Part shown: one piece after another, positions 1 to 11,864 of the stretch
How the letters are laid out: the number at the start of each line of letters is the position of its first letter
Numbering within the stretch: the first letter of the stretch is position 1
Origin: Piromyces finnis
Taxonomy: Eukaryota; Neocallimastigomycota; Neocallimastigomycetes; Neocallimastigales; Neocallimastigaceae
Direction: 5' to 3'
DNA: 64,000 nucleotides
Assembly: GCA_002104945.1 (NCBI GenBank)
Contig: MCFH01000008.1
Coordinates: 488,501-552,500 of the forward strand
Translations under genes and position numbers: made by a program
Notes under the pieces: model-generated
What the model was told of the DNA's origin: nothing
Seen by the model: the letters and a program-made list of their open reading frames with translations, nothing else
The model's database searches: none

Positions 1-325
1 CATAGCACCTTCTCCTCTTATTGTTACTAATCGTGTTAATAATGAAAGAACATTACCTATAAATAATTCAGTTGCTACCTTTAATAATCCAAGTCCAGAA
101 TCACAAGCACAACTTATTCCAAATAATATAAGTCAAAGTTCATCTGATAATTCTGATAATTCTTCACCACTCTTGGAAGAATCTCCAATCCAAATTAATA
201 CGGTGGATCAAGAAGTTTCTTTTGATTTCCCACAACGTAATAATACTATTGAAAATATGAATAATAAAGAAGTAATGATGGTTATGACTGTCCCAAAAAG
301 AAAATTAACTGTTGTTAATTTATAA
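1..325 (+). CDS. 3' end of an unidentified Ser/Asn-rich protein (5' truncated)
   Basis: An open frame enters at base 2 and runs to a TAA at 323-325, giving about 107 residues of C-terminus. The segment is rich in Ser, Asn, Pro and Gln, typical of a disordered tail, and ends in a basic stretch (VPKRKLTVVNL). Codon use (CCA, TCA, GAA, AAT) matches the other genes here. No domain is visible, so no family can be named. The start and any catalytic part lie outside the window. That this is coding rests on the long uninterrupted frame in otherwise stop-rich DNA. Confidence 0.7.
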   Translation, partial: IAPSPLIVTNRVNNERTLPINNSVATFNNPSPESQAQLIPNNISQSSSDNSDNSSPLLEESPIQINTVDQEVSFDFPQRNNTIENMNNKEVMMVMTVPKRKLTVVNL

Positions 326-1148
326 GAGAAATAACCGTATTATTTCACTTTAATAAGAATAAAAAAATAATAATAAATAAATAAGAAAAAAAAAAAGTAA
401 AAATAAAATTATAAAGTATTCATAATATTAAAATTTTAAATTAAAATCGAATTTCAAACACAACAATAATAAAATAATAATCAATTCAACAATTTCAATT
501 ATAATTCTATGATATTTTTATTTATTTATCATTTTTATTTTTATTTTATTTATTTATTTTTTTTTTTTTTTTGTCTATATCAATAAGATGTATAGAATAT
601 ATGCTACCTTTTTTTTTATTTATTTATAAATTATATAGATTTCATTAATTAATTATAAACATTAAATAAATATATATTGAGAAAGAAAAAATAAAAAAAA
701 AAACTTGATCTAAATATCAATTAAATATTATTATTATTAATATTATTATTATAAGTTAAAGATTTTTCTTTCTTTCTTTTTTTTTTTTAGTATTATTTTA
801 ATAATAAAAAAAAAAAGTCATATAATAAAAAGTATAATTTGTTTAAAAAACAAAAGCATTATAATATTAATTAATATTAATTCTTATGTTTTTTAAATAT
901 AATTGTCTGTTTTTTTTTTTTTTTTTTTTAACTTGTTTTCCCTAATAATAATAATAATAGTAAAAAAAAAGTTTGTGGTTTATTAAATTATTGATAAAAA
1001 ATTTTGATTTGTCGGATCAGATAATCTTATTAATAATTTAATCATTAATCGCTTTTTTTTTTTTTTTTTTACCAAAAATTATTTTAGTATAAATAAATAA
1101 ATATATAAAGTTATATATATATATTTTAATAAAAAGAGTTTTAAAAAA
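326..1148. other. Intergenic spacer, no gene seen
   Basis: AT-only spacer with several A and T homopolymers between the truncated upstream gene and the TatD gene. It must hold the 3' end of the first transcript and the TatD promoter. I see no distinct signal. Confidence 0.6.
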
Positions 1149-2139
1149 ATGACTGAACAAATTGAGAAAAAGATTAAATATATTGACAGTCACTGTCATA
1201 TTAATTCTACTTTAAAAGAAAGCAAAATTGAAGTCACACTTGAAGAATGGGAAAAATTTTCTAAAACTTTTCCAGATAGTTTTGAAAGTTGTATAAACGT
1301 TAATTTTACTCCAGAACTTATTGAATTCGGAAAGATTTTTACTAGAAATACAGATAATGTTTACAGTGCTGTTGGTATTCATCCATTAAATGCTGATTTA
1401 TGGTCAGAAGATGTAAAAAAGACTATTATTGAAATGAAAAAAGAAGACGATGATGCTTGTAAGGATAACATTAAGGATACTCCAAATCGTATTGTTGGTA
1501 TTGGTGAATGCGGTTTAGATTATTCTCATTGGAATAAAATTGAAAAAGATATTCAAAAATCGGCTTTTATTGAACAAATAAAATTGGCTCATCAACTTAA
1601 TTTAACTCTTGTTATTCATACTCGTGAAGCTGAAGTTGATACTTGGGAAATTTTTGAAGAATATCTCCCAAAAGATCTTAATGTTCATATTCACTGTTTT
1701 ACTGGTACAAAGGAATTTACAAGTAAAGTTCTCGAAAAATATCCAAATGTCTATTTTGGTTTTACTGGTGTATGTACTTTTAAGAGTGCTAAAAGTATTA
1801 GAGAATCTATGGCTGTTGTACCTTTAGATCGTATTGTTGTAGAAACTGATTCACCATGTAAGTGTTTATTATAGCATACTATTTTTCTTTATATTAATTA
1901 TGTAGTTTCAATTAGAATAGTCAAAAAGATATAAAATTTTATTTTTTTTAAAAAGTTCAAGTTTCTCATATTATATTTATTATAATATAGATTTAGCCCC
2001 TGTCCCATTTAGAGGTAAAATTAGTAACTCAGGAATGATACCACATACCATAAAAGTTATGGCCGAGACAATGAATATTACAGAAGAAGAAATGTTTGAG
2101 CATTGTTATGAAAATACTAAAAGATTATACAAGCTTTAA
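1149..2139 (+). CDS. TatD-family metal-dependent DNase
   Basis: Two exons, 1149-1857 and 1991-2139, with a 133-base GT...AG intron, give 285 residues, the usual TatD size. The metal-binding signatures of the amidohydrolase-like TatD barrel are all present: DSHCHIN at residues 13-19 (His15, His17), GIGECGLDY with Glu120, VIHTREA, HIHCFTG, and ETDSP with Asp234. The intron splits the last motif, which is completed across the junction as ETDSPYLAPVPFRGK. Without splicing the frame stops seven codons after the donor. TatD enzymes are 3'-5' exonucleases linked to DNA repair and, in yeast, to DNA fragmentation in apoptosis. No targeting signal is visible, so it is probably cytosolic or nuclear. Its 3' end faces the EF-hand gene. 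Confidence 0.95.
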
Positions 2140-2361
2140 ATTCTGTAATATCCATTCAAAAAGATATTGCCAAAAAAAAAATAATTTTTACTCATAATTA
2201 TTATAAAATGATATACTTTTATTAAATTATATCATTAAATTCGTAAATATCAATAATCTTAATTTATATATTAGACATTTTTTATTTATTCATATAGTAA
2301 ACTATTTATTTGTAAAAAGAACATTAATACAACAAGCATAATTAATAAACCGATTCGATTG

Positions 2362-2399
2362 CCACAATAATATAGAATATAAATTTTATATTATTGTGG
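2362..2399. repeat. Perfect 13-bp inverted repeat between converging genes
   Basis: Arms 2362-2374 (CCACAATAATATA) and 2387-2399 (TATATTATTGTGG) are exact reverse complements with a 12-base loop. The hairpin lies between the converging TatD and EF-hand genes, 223 bases past one stop and 212 past the other. It could fold in either transcript or be a relic of a small transposon. Confidence 0.7.
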
Positions 2400-2610
2400 T
2401 AGTATAATAATATAACACAAATACTTTTTTTTTTTTATGAAATCCTATTTGAAATTATAGGGAAATTGTTGAAAAATAAAAAATATATTATCTATTTAAT
2501 TATTTTTTAAAGTTTATTTTTGAATGCGTTATGAATAAAATTTTTTAAAGGTTCTTAACAATATTGGTATATTAAAGAGGGAATACATGGTTAAAAACGT
2601 GATATTAAAT

Positions 2611-2746
2611 TTATTCCATTCCTTTAATTATTAAATTTTCAAATTCTTGGTAAGTAATCTATAAAAAAAAAATTATAATAAATAATAGATTAATACTTTA
2701 TAGACTTTATAGACTCGTTTTAAGGTTTAATAGCTAGAATAAATAA

Positions 2747-2779
<33 letters not shown>

Positions 2780-3725
2780 TTTTATGAATTTAATTATTAC
2801 CTTTCCTTTTTTTTTTTTATCAATTTGAAAAAAATATTTCATTGCTACAGTTTTATCCATAAATGGTACTACTTTTTCAATAATTTCTAAAAAATTTTCT
2901 AGAGAAATATATCCTTGACCTTGTTTAAAAATTTATTAGTTTTTTGGTTTAAAAAAAAAATATTTAATTCTCTCTTCACACACACACATATATATATGTA
3001 TTATGGTATATAAAAGAAACTATAATTTACTTTTATTATCCATTGCAATAAACATTTGGTTAATTTTACTTTCTCTACTTTGAAAATGAAATTTATCTGC
3101 CATTAAATTACAAAATAATTCAAAATTTACACCTATTTACACAGAATTATAAAAACGCCAATGCATATAAAACAATAATTATCTTGTTTAGAAATTTTAA
3201 AAAGCATCCTTTAAAAAAATTATATTTAAAATTATTTACATTTTTTTTCAAAAGGCCAATTTTCATTAATAACAGAAATTTCATACTTGAATATATATAT
3301 ATATATTTAAAAATAAGAAAGCTATCAATATTATTTTCTTTATAAAAAATAAAATATTATTGACTTTCAAACGAAACCTTTGAAGGTTTATAACCCCATA
3401 ATGCTACATATGCTATTTTAAAGTCGTTTTTTGTTAAAAAACCTTTCTTTTCATTGTCTGCATAATTAAATGCCTTTTTTTTTTAATAACCATAAAATAT
3501 ATAAAAAGATGACTTTTTAATAAAAACAAATTAAATTACATAATTTAATATAGATTTTAAAATATTAACAGGATAAAAACTATTTATTAGTTTAATAATA
3601 TATATATTCTTAATATTGATATAAATTGAAATTACATTCTCTATATTTAAAAATTGTTCATTTGTTAAAATATGAGAAGTTTTTATTAACGATTCTTTTT
3701 TTTCGTTGTTTAAATATTCTTGCAT
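2611..3725 (-). CDS. EFCAB11: EFCAB11-like EF-hand calcium-binding protein
   Basis: Six small exons: 3636-3725, 3378-3473, 3240-3285, 3031-3132, 2801-2919 and 2611-2658. Phases agree at each junction and give 166 residues, close to animal EFCAB11 (about 160). Landmarks are ADNEKKGFLTKNDF (first EF loop), GYKPSK, VNFELFCNLM, DNKSQGYISLENF (degenerate loop with Asn at the last ligand position) and DKKKKGKITYQEF (complete last loop with Glu at position 12). The spacing between GYKPSK and the VNFELF block is 16 residues, as I recall for the animal protein, which supports exon 3. The function of EFCAB11 is poorly known. The first exon overlaps a longer unspliced frame that runs into the intron. 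Confidence 0.85.
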
Positions 3726-6426
3726 TTTTATAGATATTCTTGTTTTGATTTTATATTACTGTTAAAAAATGAAAAAAAAAAAAAAAAAAAAAAACTTTAA
3801 TAATTGATTTCTAATTTGCATCAAGTAACTCTTCCGTTTTTTATGGTTTTTAGTTTTATAAAAAAAATTAAATAAAATAAAAATGTATACATTATATGTA
3901 ATATATTACATTTATATATTTTTTAATTTAACTATAATAAGAAGTAAATGTATAAATAAATATATTCTAAATAAAGCATTAATAAATTCAAATGAATAAA
4001 TATAATATAAGCTTAAATAAAATTTTAATTTGGTATTAACCAAACATCTAAAAGTATAATTAAATAAAAAAAAAAATAACCAGAATTTATTATTCAATTC
4101 ATGCTTTGTTATTATGTACTAGTTTATAATAATTTTTCATGCAATATCTTATTTTACTAACTTTTAAAAACAACCGATCCTTTTTTTTTTTTTTTACTAT
4201 ATTAACAGTTTTTTTTTTTTTTTTTTTTGAATTAATATTATATATATTGATTTTAATATATGATTATTTTTAAGTAATTTTTTTTATAAGTAATCCATTT
4301 AATGTAATATATTTTTAATAAAATATAATATATTTAATTTTATATAAAATTTTATATTTATATATATATAAATTAATTTAATATTTATTTATTAATGATT
4401 ATCTTTTTTTTTCTTTATTTCTTTTTTTTTTTTTTTACCTAATAACTTTAAAAAGCTTTTGAAATTATATTAGTTACCTTTTTATTATTTTTTTTTTATT
4501 AATAATAATATCGCATTTATTTTAAGTTTTAAAATATATTATTATTTAATTATTATTAAGTATATGCCCATCAATAAATTAATATTTTTAAATTATTAAA
4601 TAAATAAATTTAAATTAACATTAATTATTGATGTACAAATATTATTTTTAAGAATTATTTTATTATGGTAATGATTATAAAACACTTTTTTTATTATTAT
4701 TATTTTAAAAGATAAATAAATATTGTATATTATTACAAAAATGGATGGCAGGATATATAACAATTTATCTCAGTGCTAAAACATAGTATTAATAAAGTAG
4801 AAAATAAAAACTAGATTGAAAATAATTAATAATCAGAAAGAAAAAAAAAAGGGAGTAAATTATGGATGAAATAAAAATTTACAATTAATAGACTGAAATT
4901 TTATAATATTATAACCCATCTTTTTTTCGACAATATCATAGAATTTCCAAAAAATAATTACAAGGATAAACTTTCAGCGGCATATGTTATATGTATATTT
5001 ATCAACAATATGCATATATAAAAGTTATCTATGATCGAAAAAAAAGGATGAATCAGTAGATGAATTATAGTTAGATCTAATACTATTACTTTTTATTTTA
5101 ATTCTTTTATTTATTTATATTGATTATTTAAAAAATTATTATTATACCTTAAATATTTTTTTCTATAATTATTATTTTATTAACTTTTATTTTTCTTATT
5201 TTTTCTTTTCATTTTAACATTTTTTATATTTAAAATCAATTAAAACTTTCTTTATCATTTCAAAACTTTATGATTGAAATTTAAACCTTTTTATTTGAAA
5301 ACTTTTGTTATCTAAAATAATTACTTTTTAAAAAATAAAAAAGAAAATACTTTTTTATACTTCATTATTATAATTGAAAATTTATAAAGAGTTATTTATA
5401 TTTTTTATTTTTAGTTGTAATTATTTAAGGGTAGGTAATTATTATTTTTTATTAAATATTATGATTATTAATTTATGTTGAGCTAGAATTTTATTTTATT
5501 TTAAATATAAGAAAGAGAATAGAAAGATAATTTCCATTTTAATAGAAAATATTATATATATCATTTAATTTTTTTTATAAAACTATAAATATTCTCTATT
5601 TTTTATCATTTTAAAATAAATAAAAAAAAATTTTAAATTTTTTTTTAAAAAAATAAATTAAAAGAAAAGTAATATATATTATTGATCATAACAATAACGT
5701 CATCAAATATTATTTGATCAAGAATTTCAAAAAGTATAAAAATCAATCTAATAAAAATTAAATTTTCAATAAAATTTCATAAATATTTACGAAATAAAAA
5801 AAATAATTGATCAAATATAATAATCAAAGAATTAATATGCAATAAAATAGAAATTACATAGTTCTAGAAATTTAAATTTTTTTTAATAGAAAGAAAAATA
5901 GATTAAACCAAATATAGATAAGTAATTCCCGATTAAGTAAATATATAAAGTAAATATGTCTTCAACGTTTTTATAAAAAATAAATTATATTTAAAAAAAT
6001 TATTTTTTAATTTAATTTATTTTCATTATTTGAAACATTATTAATTTTTTATCTGTAACTATGTTACTAAATAAGTCTTTTTTATGATAATATTTTTACA
6101 AGTATTAAAAAAATTTGTTTTCAAAAAGAATTCACCATTTTATATTTTCAATATGAATATATATATATATGAATATGTTAGAGTTTTTAAAATTAATAGT
6201 ATTATTGCAAATATTTACATATTTTCAATAATATAATAAAAAGTATAATGATAATATATTTTACTAACTTCTACTCTATATTTTTCCTATTATATATAAT
6301 ATAGTTCAATATAATATAATAAATAATTGATAATAAATAAATTATTCACTCGTTGATTAAAAGTGTTCGTTAGTAATTGAACAGTATAAACAACGAGACT
6401 CAAACATTACATTTTTATTAAGCAAC
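3726..6426. other. Long gene-free spacer between diverging genes
   Basis: About 2.7 kb of AT-rich DNA between the EF-hand gene (-) and the RNA-binding protein gene (+). It holds homopolymers, short AT repeats and no convincing frame. The only less AT-rich part is about 4740-5060, described among the findings. The last 100 bases before 6427 (CAACGAGACTCAAACATTAC region) are more mixed in composition and are probably the 5' leader of the next gene. Confidence 0.55.
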
Positions 6427-8254
6427 ATGAAACGAAGTAGTGAATACTCTTCTCAAAGCCAAGATAATCATAAAAAACAAAGATTTAATCAAAATTCATA
6501 TTCTTCTTATTCCTCAAATAATAATTCAAACCTTGGAATGGGTTTTTCTCAAAACAGTACTAATCAAGAATATTATTCACAATTAAGACAACAACAATAC
6601 ATGAGCAATTCAAATCAATACTCTCAAAACGGTGTATCCTCTGGTACTTCCCAGTACACTTCCATGGCCTTCCATGGTTCACAATATCCTTCCAACTATC
6701 AATCTCAATATCAAAATGTTAATCAATATATGACTGCTAATCAATATCAATCTTCTCAATACCAACAAGGTCAATATGGTCAATCTTCTATGATGATTAA
6801 CCCATCTTTCCGTACTATTTATGTTGGTAACCTTGCTCCAGAAACTACCTATGAAGAACTTTTAAACCATGTTCGTGGTGGTATCATTGATAATGTCAAG
6901 ATTATTGAAGATAAGAACTGTGCTTTTATTACATTTGTTGAAGCTACTGCTGCTGCTGCTTTCCAACAAGATGCTAATTCTAGAAGAATTATTGTAAAAG
7001 ATAATGAATTAAAATTCAATTGGGGTAAACCATCTCAAATTTCACCAAATATTTTAGTTGCTGTTAATAATCAAGCTACTCGTACTGTTTACATTGGTAA
7101 CACTGATGAAACTGTCACAGAATCTTTCCTTCAAGAAGAATTATCCAAATTCGGTATTGTAGAATCAATTAAAATCCTTCAAGAAAAACACATTGCTTTT
7201 GTTTACATGACCAGTGTTTCATCTGCTATTAAAGCTGTTCAAACTTTACCAAACGATGCTAAATGGGCTAATCGTAGAGTTAACTATGGTAAAGATAGAT
7301 GTGCTGTTCCAATTAAGCCAAATCCAAATATGATGTATGGAAATGGTTATTCTCAATACGGAAATCCAATGAATTACCAATCTATGGGTTTCGATATGTT
7401 TAACGGTCAAAACTCTGTATCCCCAGTTATGATTAATAGTAATCCATCAAATAATAGAACTATCTTCCTTGGTAGTCTTCATCCAGAAACTACCACTAAG
7501 GAAATTTGTGATGTTATTCGTGGTGGTATTCTTCAAGATATTAAATATAAGCAAGATAAGGGTATTGCTTTTGTTACCTTTATTGATCCAAATGCAGCTA
7601 CTGCTTTCTTTAATAGAGCTCAAAGTGAAGGTTTAGTTATTAAGAAAAGAGTTGTAAAGGTTGGTTGGGGTAAGTTATCTACTCAACTTAATCAACAAGT
7701 AGCCAAGGCTGTTCAAAACAAGGCAAGCCGTAATGTTTACTTGGGTAGTATTAATGATACTATTACCGAAGAAAAGTTAAAGCAAGACTTTTCTGAATAT
7801 GGTGAAGTTGAATTAATAAATATCATTCCAGATAAGAGTATTGCTTTTGTCAACTTTACTGATATTTTATCTGCCGTCAAAGCTGTTGAAGGTATTCAAA
7901 ATAATGAAGACTATAAAACTTTCAAGGTTGGCTATGGTAAAGATCGTTGCGGTAATCCACCACGTGAACGTTATAAGAAAAATGATAACAATAAAATGAA
8001 TAATAATGAAGCACCAACTAATGGTTCTTCAAGTAATCAACAATTCAGTAATGGTGATGGTTCTATGAACAATCAAAGTAAGTTTTTAACATTTTTAAAT
8101 CTACTCTACTCTATTAATAATAATTAATAATCCATTTCCAAATTAGTTTATTAATGATTCTATTTCCTCTTTATATTTATATATGTAAATATTAGATTAT
8201 GAAGGCTATGATGACAACAGTTCATCAAATTTACAAGATCTTAGCAATGAATAA
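6427..8254 (+). CDS. Four-RRM RNA-binding protein, Mrn1/Nrd1 family
   Basis: Two exons, 6427-8077 and 8196-8254, give 569 residues. The first 125 residues are Gln/Asn/Tyr/Ser-rich and low in complexity. Four RNA recognition motifs follow, at about 128-200, 218-295, 343-415 and 434-510. RRM 1 and 3 carry the pattern HVRGGI...NVKI..DKNCAFITF and end in GWGK or NWGKP; RRM 2 and 4 end in YGKDRC. This alternating WGKP and YGKDRC layout is that of yeast Mrn1 and fission yeast Nrd1/Msa2, cytoplasmic mRNA-binding regulators. The C-terminus is again Asn/Ser-rich and is completed by the short second exon (ending LQDLSNE). The prion-like ends suggest it may enter RNP granules (inference). Confidence 0.93.
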
Positions 8255-9977
8255 TTTATTAAAGAAGATAATAATTATAATATAAAATAAGTAGCATTAA
8301 AATATTATAATTCTGTATTTTTATTTTAATTTTATTATTATTATTTTTTTTTATTTTATTTTATTTTCCAATTTTCTTTTTAACGCACCGCAATATATTA
8401 TAAAATTTATATATAATTTATTATTCGAGAATTGAAAAGAAAAGAAAAATAAAGTAAAAAAAAAAACAAAAAAAAAAAAAAATAAAATATTTTATACTTT
8501 TTAATAATAAAATCATAAAAAAAGTTTTTTTTTTTTTTAAAAAAAAAGAATATATTTTTTATTTAAAAATTTTTATAACTCATCTTTAGAATATTATAAT
8601 ATAATATTACATAGTATAATGAATGTAGTTTTTTAGATCAAATAAATAAATCTACTTTTATATATATTTATATATATAATATTAAATACAAATCCTATTT
8701 TTATTTTTATATATAAATTTACTGATTTCATTTTGTTCATTCTCTGCTTAAGTATTGGAAATTATTATGGAAAAAAATTTAACATCTATATTAGCATAAA
8801 GTATTTAGGAATACCATAGAATCATATAAAACGTAAAAAAAAAAAAAGAAAAGTCAACGATAAGAATTTAGATACAATAAAGGAGTGAAAATGAAAAAAT
8901 AAAATGTAAAAAATATAAGAAAATAATACATATACACAATAGAAATGTAGAGTTGAGCTTCGATATACACACACACACAAAAAAAAAAAGTAAACTTTTA
9001 TATTTTTTTTTTCCCTTCCTTTTTAAATATGAATTCTTTTTTAATTTACTTTTATTAATCTTTATATATATATATATATATTTTTTTTCTTTATTAATAT
9101 TTCAAAAATCCTTTCAAATATATTTATTTTTAAAAAGTTTTCTTTCTTTTTTTAATATATATATAATGAACTGTCCTTTTTTTTTTCTTTTTTTTTTTTT
9201 TTTTTTTTTTTTTTCTTTTATTTTTCTTTTTCGAATTCTTTTTTTTTTTTATTTAAATCAATAAATAGAATTAAAAAAGATAAGAAGATAAAAAAAAAAA
9301 AAAAAAAATCATTAGAAATGTGTTAATATGACACACATATTATTCTTATTATTATTAATGAAATTCAAAGGATTTTTTCCTCTTTTCTTTTTCCGTATCC
9401 ATATTTTAATATTTTAAATTATTTAATTTTTTCAATTATAATTAAATAAATATTGAGATAGTATATTATTTTGATGTTTGTTTGTTTGTTTTTTTAAATA
9501 TGTTATATACATAATTTTTCATTTTATTTATTTAAATCATAAATAAAATGAAATATGGTATAATCTTCATTGAGATTGAAAGTGTGTTATTTTTTTTTTT
9601 AAATAGTGGTAAAAAAAAAAAATAACACAATAAATAATATTTTAAATTTTTAATAATACAAAAGCATTACTCTTTTTTTTTTAATAAATTTTTAAGAAAA
9701 AACATTTATATAAAATAAAAAATATAATATATAAATGATCATTAAAAAATAAAAAAAAAAAAAAAATAACAACATATATAATACAAAATAATATATGTAT
9801 GTTATTAATGTAATGATATATATTATAAAAATTATTACTATAATATTAAATATTGAATTAACAATATGTTTTTGTTAAAATGTATATATATAATTAGATT
9901 TAATATCAATTTATAAATTGTATCACTATTAGATAGTTTTTTTCTTTTTCAAGAAAAAGAAATGAAAAATATATTAA
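8255..9977. other. Spacer between converging genes with homopolymers and hairpins
   Basis: No gene is seen. The stretch 8980-9260 is almost pure T with ATAT runs; its long frame encodes mostly Phe and is compositional. Two perfect hairpins lie near the 3' end of the eS19 gene: arms 9583-9600 and 9612-9629 (TGTGTTA plus 11 T against its complement), and arms 9941-9950 and 9953-9962 (TTTCTTTTTC / GAAAAAGAAA). The second is just downstream of the eS19 stop. Confidence 0.6.
9583..9629. repeat. Perfect 18-bp inverted repeat with T-rich arm
   Basis: TGTGTTA followed by 11 T (9583-9600) pairs exactly with 11 A followed by TAACACA (9612-9629) around an 11-base loop. It lies about 350 bases past the eS19 stop on the minus strand and 1.3 kb past the Mrn1-like stop, in a convergent spacer like the hairpin at 2362-2399. 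Confidence 0.65.
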
Positions 9978-10904
9978 TTATTTTTTATTTCCATTTTCTT
10001 TAAATATTTGAAAAGCAACGGAATCCAAACTTTTACGACCTTTTTGAGATAATCTTCTTCCGCTATTAAATATGTAAATAAAAAATAATTAAAATTTTGA
10101 TGAAAATAAATATATATAATAAGGTTTAAAATTTTAAATATTATTAAAAACTTACCCATAATAATCTTTTTCTAATATTCCCATTTCTTCAAAAGATTGA
10201 ATTATTTTTCGAACTGTATTTCCTGAAGATGAATTAGGATTATAAGACAATGGATTTGAGGAGTGGAGTGAATTTCTTGATAAGCCATTATTAGATTTAC
10301 ATAATCCTCCCATACCAACATTAGAGCGAAAATAAAAATGACGAGCTACAGAAGCTAATATTTTTTAATTTAAAATTTTATAAAATGTTAATATCAATTA
10401 TTGATAATTAAAAAATTATTATAATTCTTATATTATAAATATAATAAATATAATTATATATAAAGTAATAAAAAAAAAAAATCATTTTCTTCTAATTACA
10501 ATATATCAACAAAAAAAAAAAATTACTATTACTCATAACTTAAAAAATGCTTTATATTTCATTAAAATAAAAATTAATTCATTATTATTTTATAGTCATT
10601 CATTTTGGAAAACTCTAATTTTACCATATGATATTCTATTTGCATTAAGAACTTTAATAATAATAATAATTTTCTTATTATTAAAGTTAAACTTTTTTGA
10701 TTTCTTATTTTTTAATTAATTTTTTTTTTTTAAAAAAAAAAATAGAATATACATTTTTTTTTTTATTTTAGTAATATGACTAAAGTAAAAAATAAAAAAC
10801 TATTTAATCTTTTTTTTAGTTTGTATACAATTATAAAGTGGGAAATAACTGAATAATTATATTGTATCATTTATCATTTTATATTATTAATATTTTTAAT
10901 ACTG

Positions 10905-10944
<40 letters not shown>

Positions 10945-11153
10945 AAAACAAATAACAATTATTAGATTTATGTATAATTACCAGCTTTTATAAAATATAA
11001 ATCATTATCATTAAAAGAATATTGTTTGATTGATGTTTTACGTCTATCCACATATTTTGGTGATATCATTTCGCCACTTTCTTTTAGATGAGCAGCATAG
11101 GCCTTAACAAATACTTGAGAGTTTATATCTTTAACAGTAATTTCTTTAACCAT
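9978..11153 (-). CDS. RPS19: Ribosomal protein eS19 (RPS19), divergent form
   Basis: Three exons (10982-11153, 10156-10354, 9978-10062) give 151 residues, close to the usual 145. The N-terminus (ITVKDINSQVFVKAYAAHLK, then PKYVD) and the ASVARHFYF.SNVGMGGL block across the first junction identify eS19. The C-terminal GILEKDYYGGRRLSQKGRK matches the family's winged-helix end, and its Gly-Gly is formed across the second junction. The central segment is odd: where the family has a conserved YGG...RG..P..H stretch, this protein has KSNNGLSRNSLHSSNPLSYNPNSSSG (given here only as a span, residues about 76-100), Ser/Asn-rich and lacking those residues. It may be a diverged paralogue or a fast-evolving sole copy. 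eS19 is a small-subunit protein needed for 18S rRNA maturation. Confidence 0.88.
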
Positions 11154-11831
11154 TTTTTTTCTTAATATAATTATTATATTTAACTTTTTTAATTTTTAAA
11201 TACTTTGTATGTTTGGTAAATTGATTTTATAATAGTCTGTTGTTGTTATTGTTATTTTAATATATTTAAAATTTCAAGTATATAATAAGCATGACTCTTT
11301 GAAATAGTATTTTTTTTTTTTTTTATTATTCTTATTTCTTCTTATCCTCTAATAATATTAATATATTACAATGTTAACTTTTAATAAGGAAAAATTAACA
11401 TAAATAGTCTTTTTTTTTTAAAAAAAAAAAAAAAGGATAATATTGTGCTATTTTTATATTCTTTATATAAAGATCTTATTGGAACACAAAAAGTTTTATT
11501 CTTTTTTTTTATTTATTACAATAAATGGTTTTTTATATGAAAGTTTATATTATTATTTTTTTAATAGATATTATAAAATTTAAAACGGTATTAATTCTGC
11601 TTTTTATCATTTCAAAAACAATTTTATGATATAGAATGACCAGTTTTATTATACACAGTGAAATACAATCTCTGTATAGAAGGTTTTTATTTATTTTAAT
11701 AATTAATATTATTAAAATAATAAATTATCATCTCTTCAAAAATATTTTTTAATCAATAATAAAGAAAAAAGGATTTTTTTTATGTCTTTTATATCATTTT
11801 AAAAAATAAATTAAAATAATCATATTACTTT

Positions 11832-11864
<33 letters not shown>

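Noticed and set aside
3912-4097. Open frame of 61 codons on the minus strand
   Set aside because: Composition is that expected of random AT-rich DNA; no family pattern, and it is unrelated in phase to the EF-hand exons next to it.
8953-9264. Open frame of 103 codons on the plus strand
   Set aside because: It is made of T runs and ATAT repeats and encodes mostly Phe, Leu and Ile; no protein character and no splice context.
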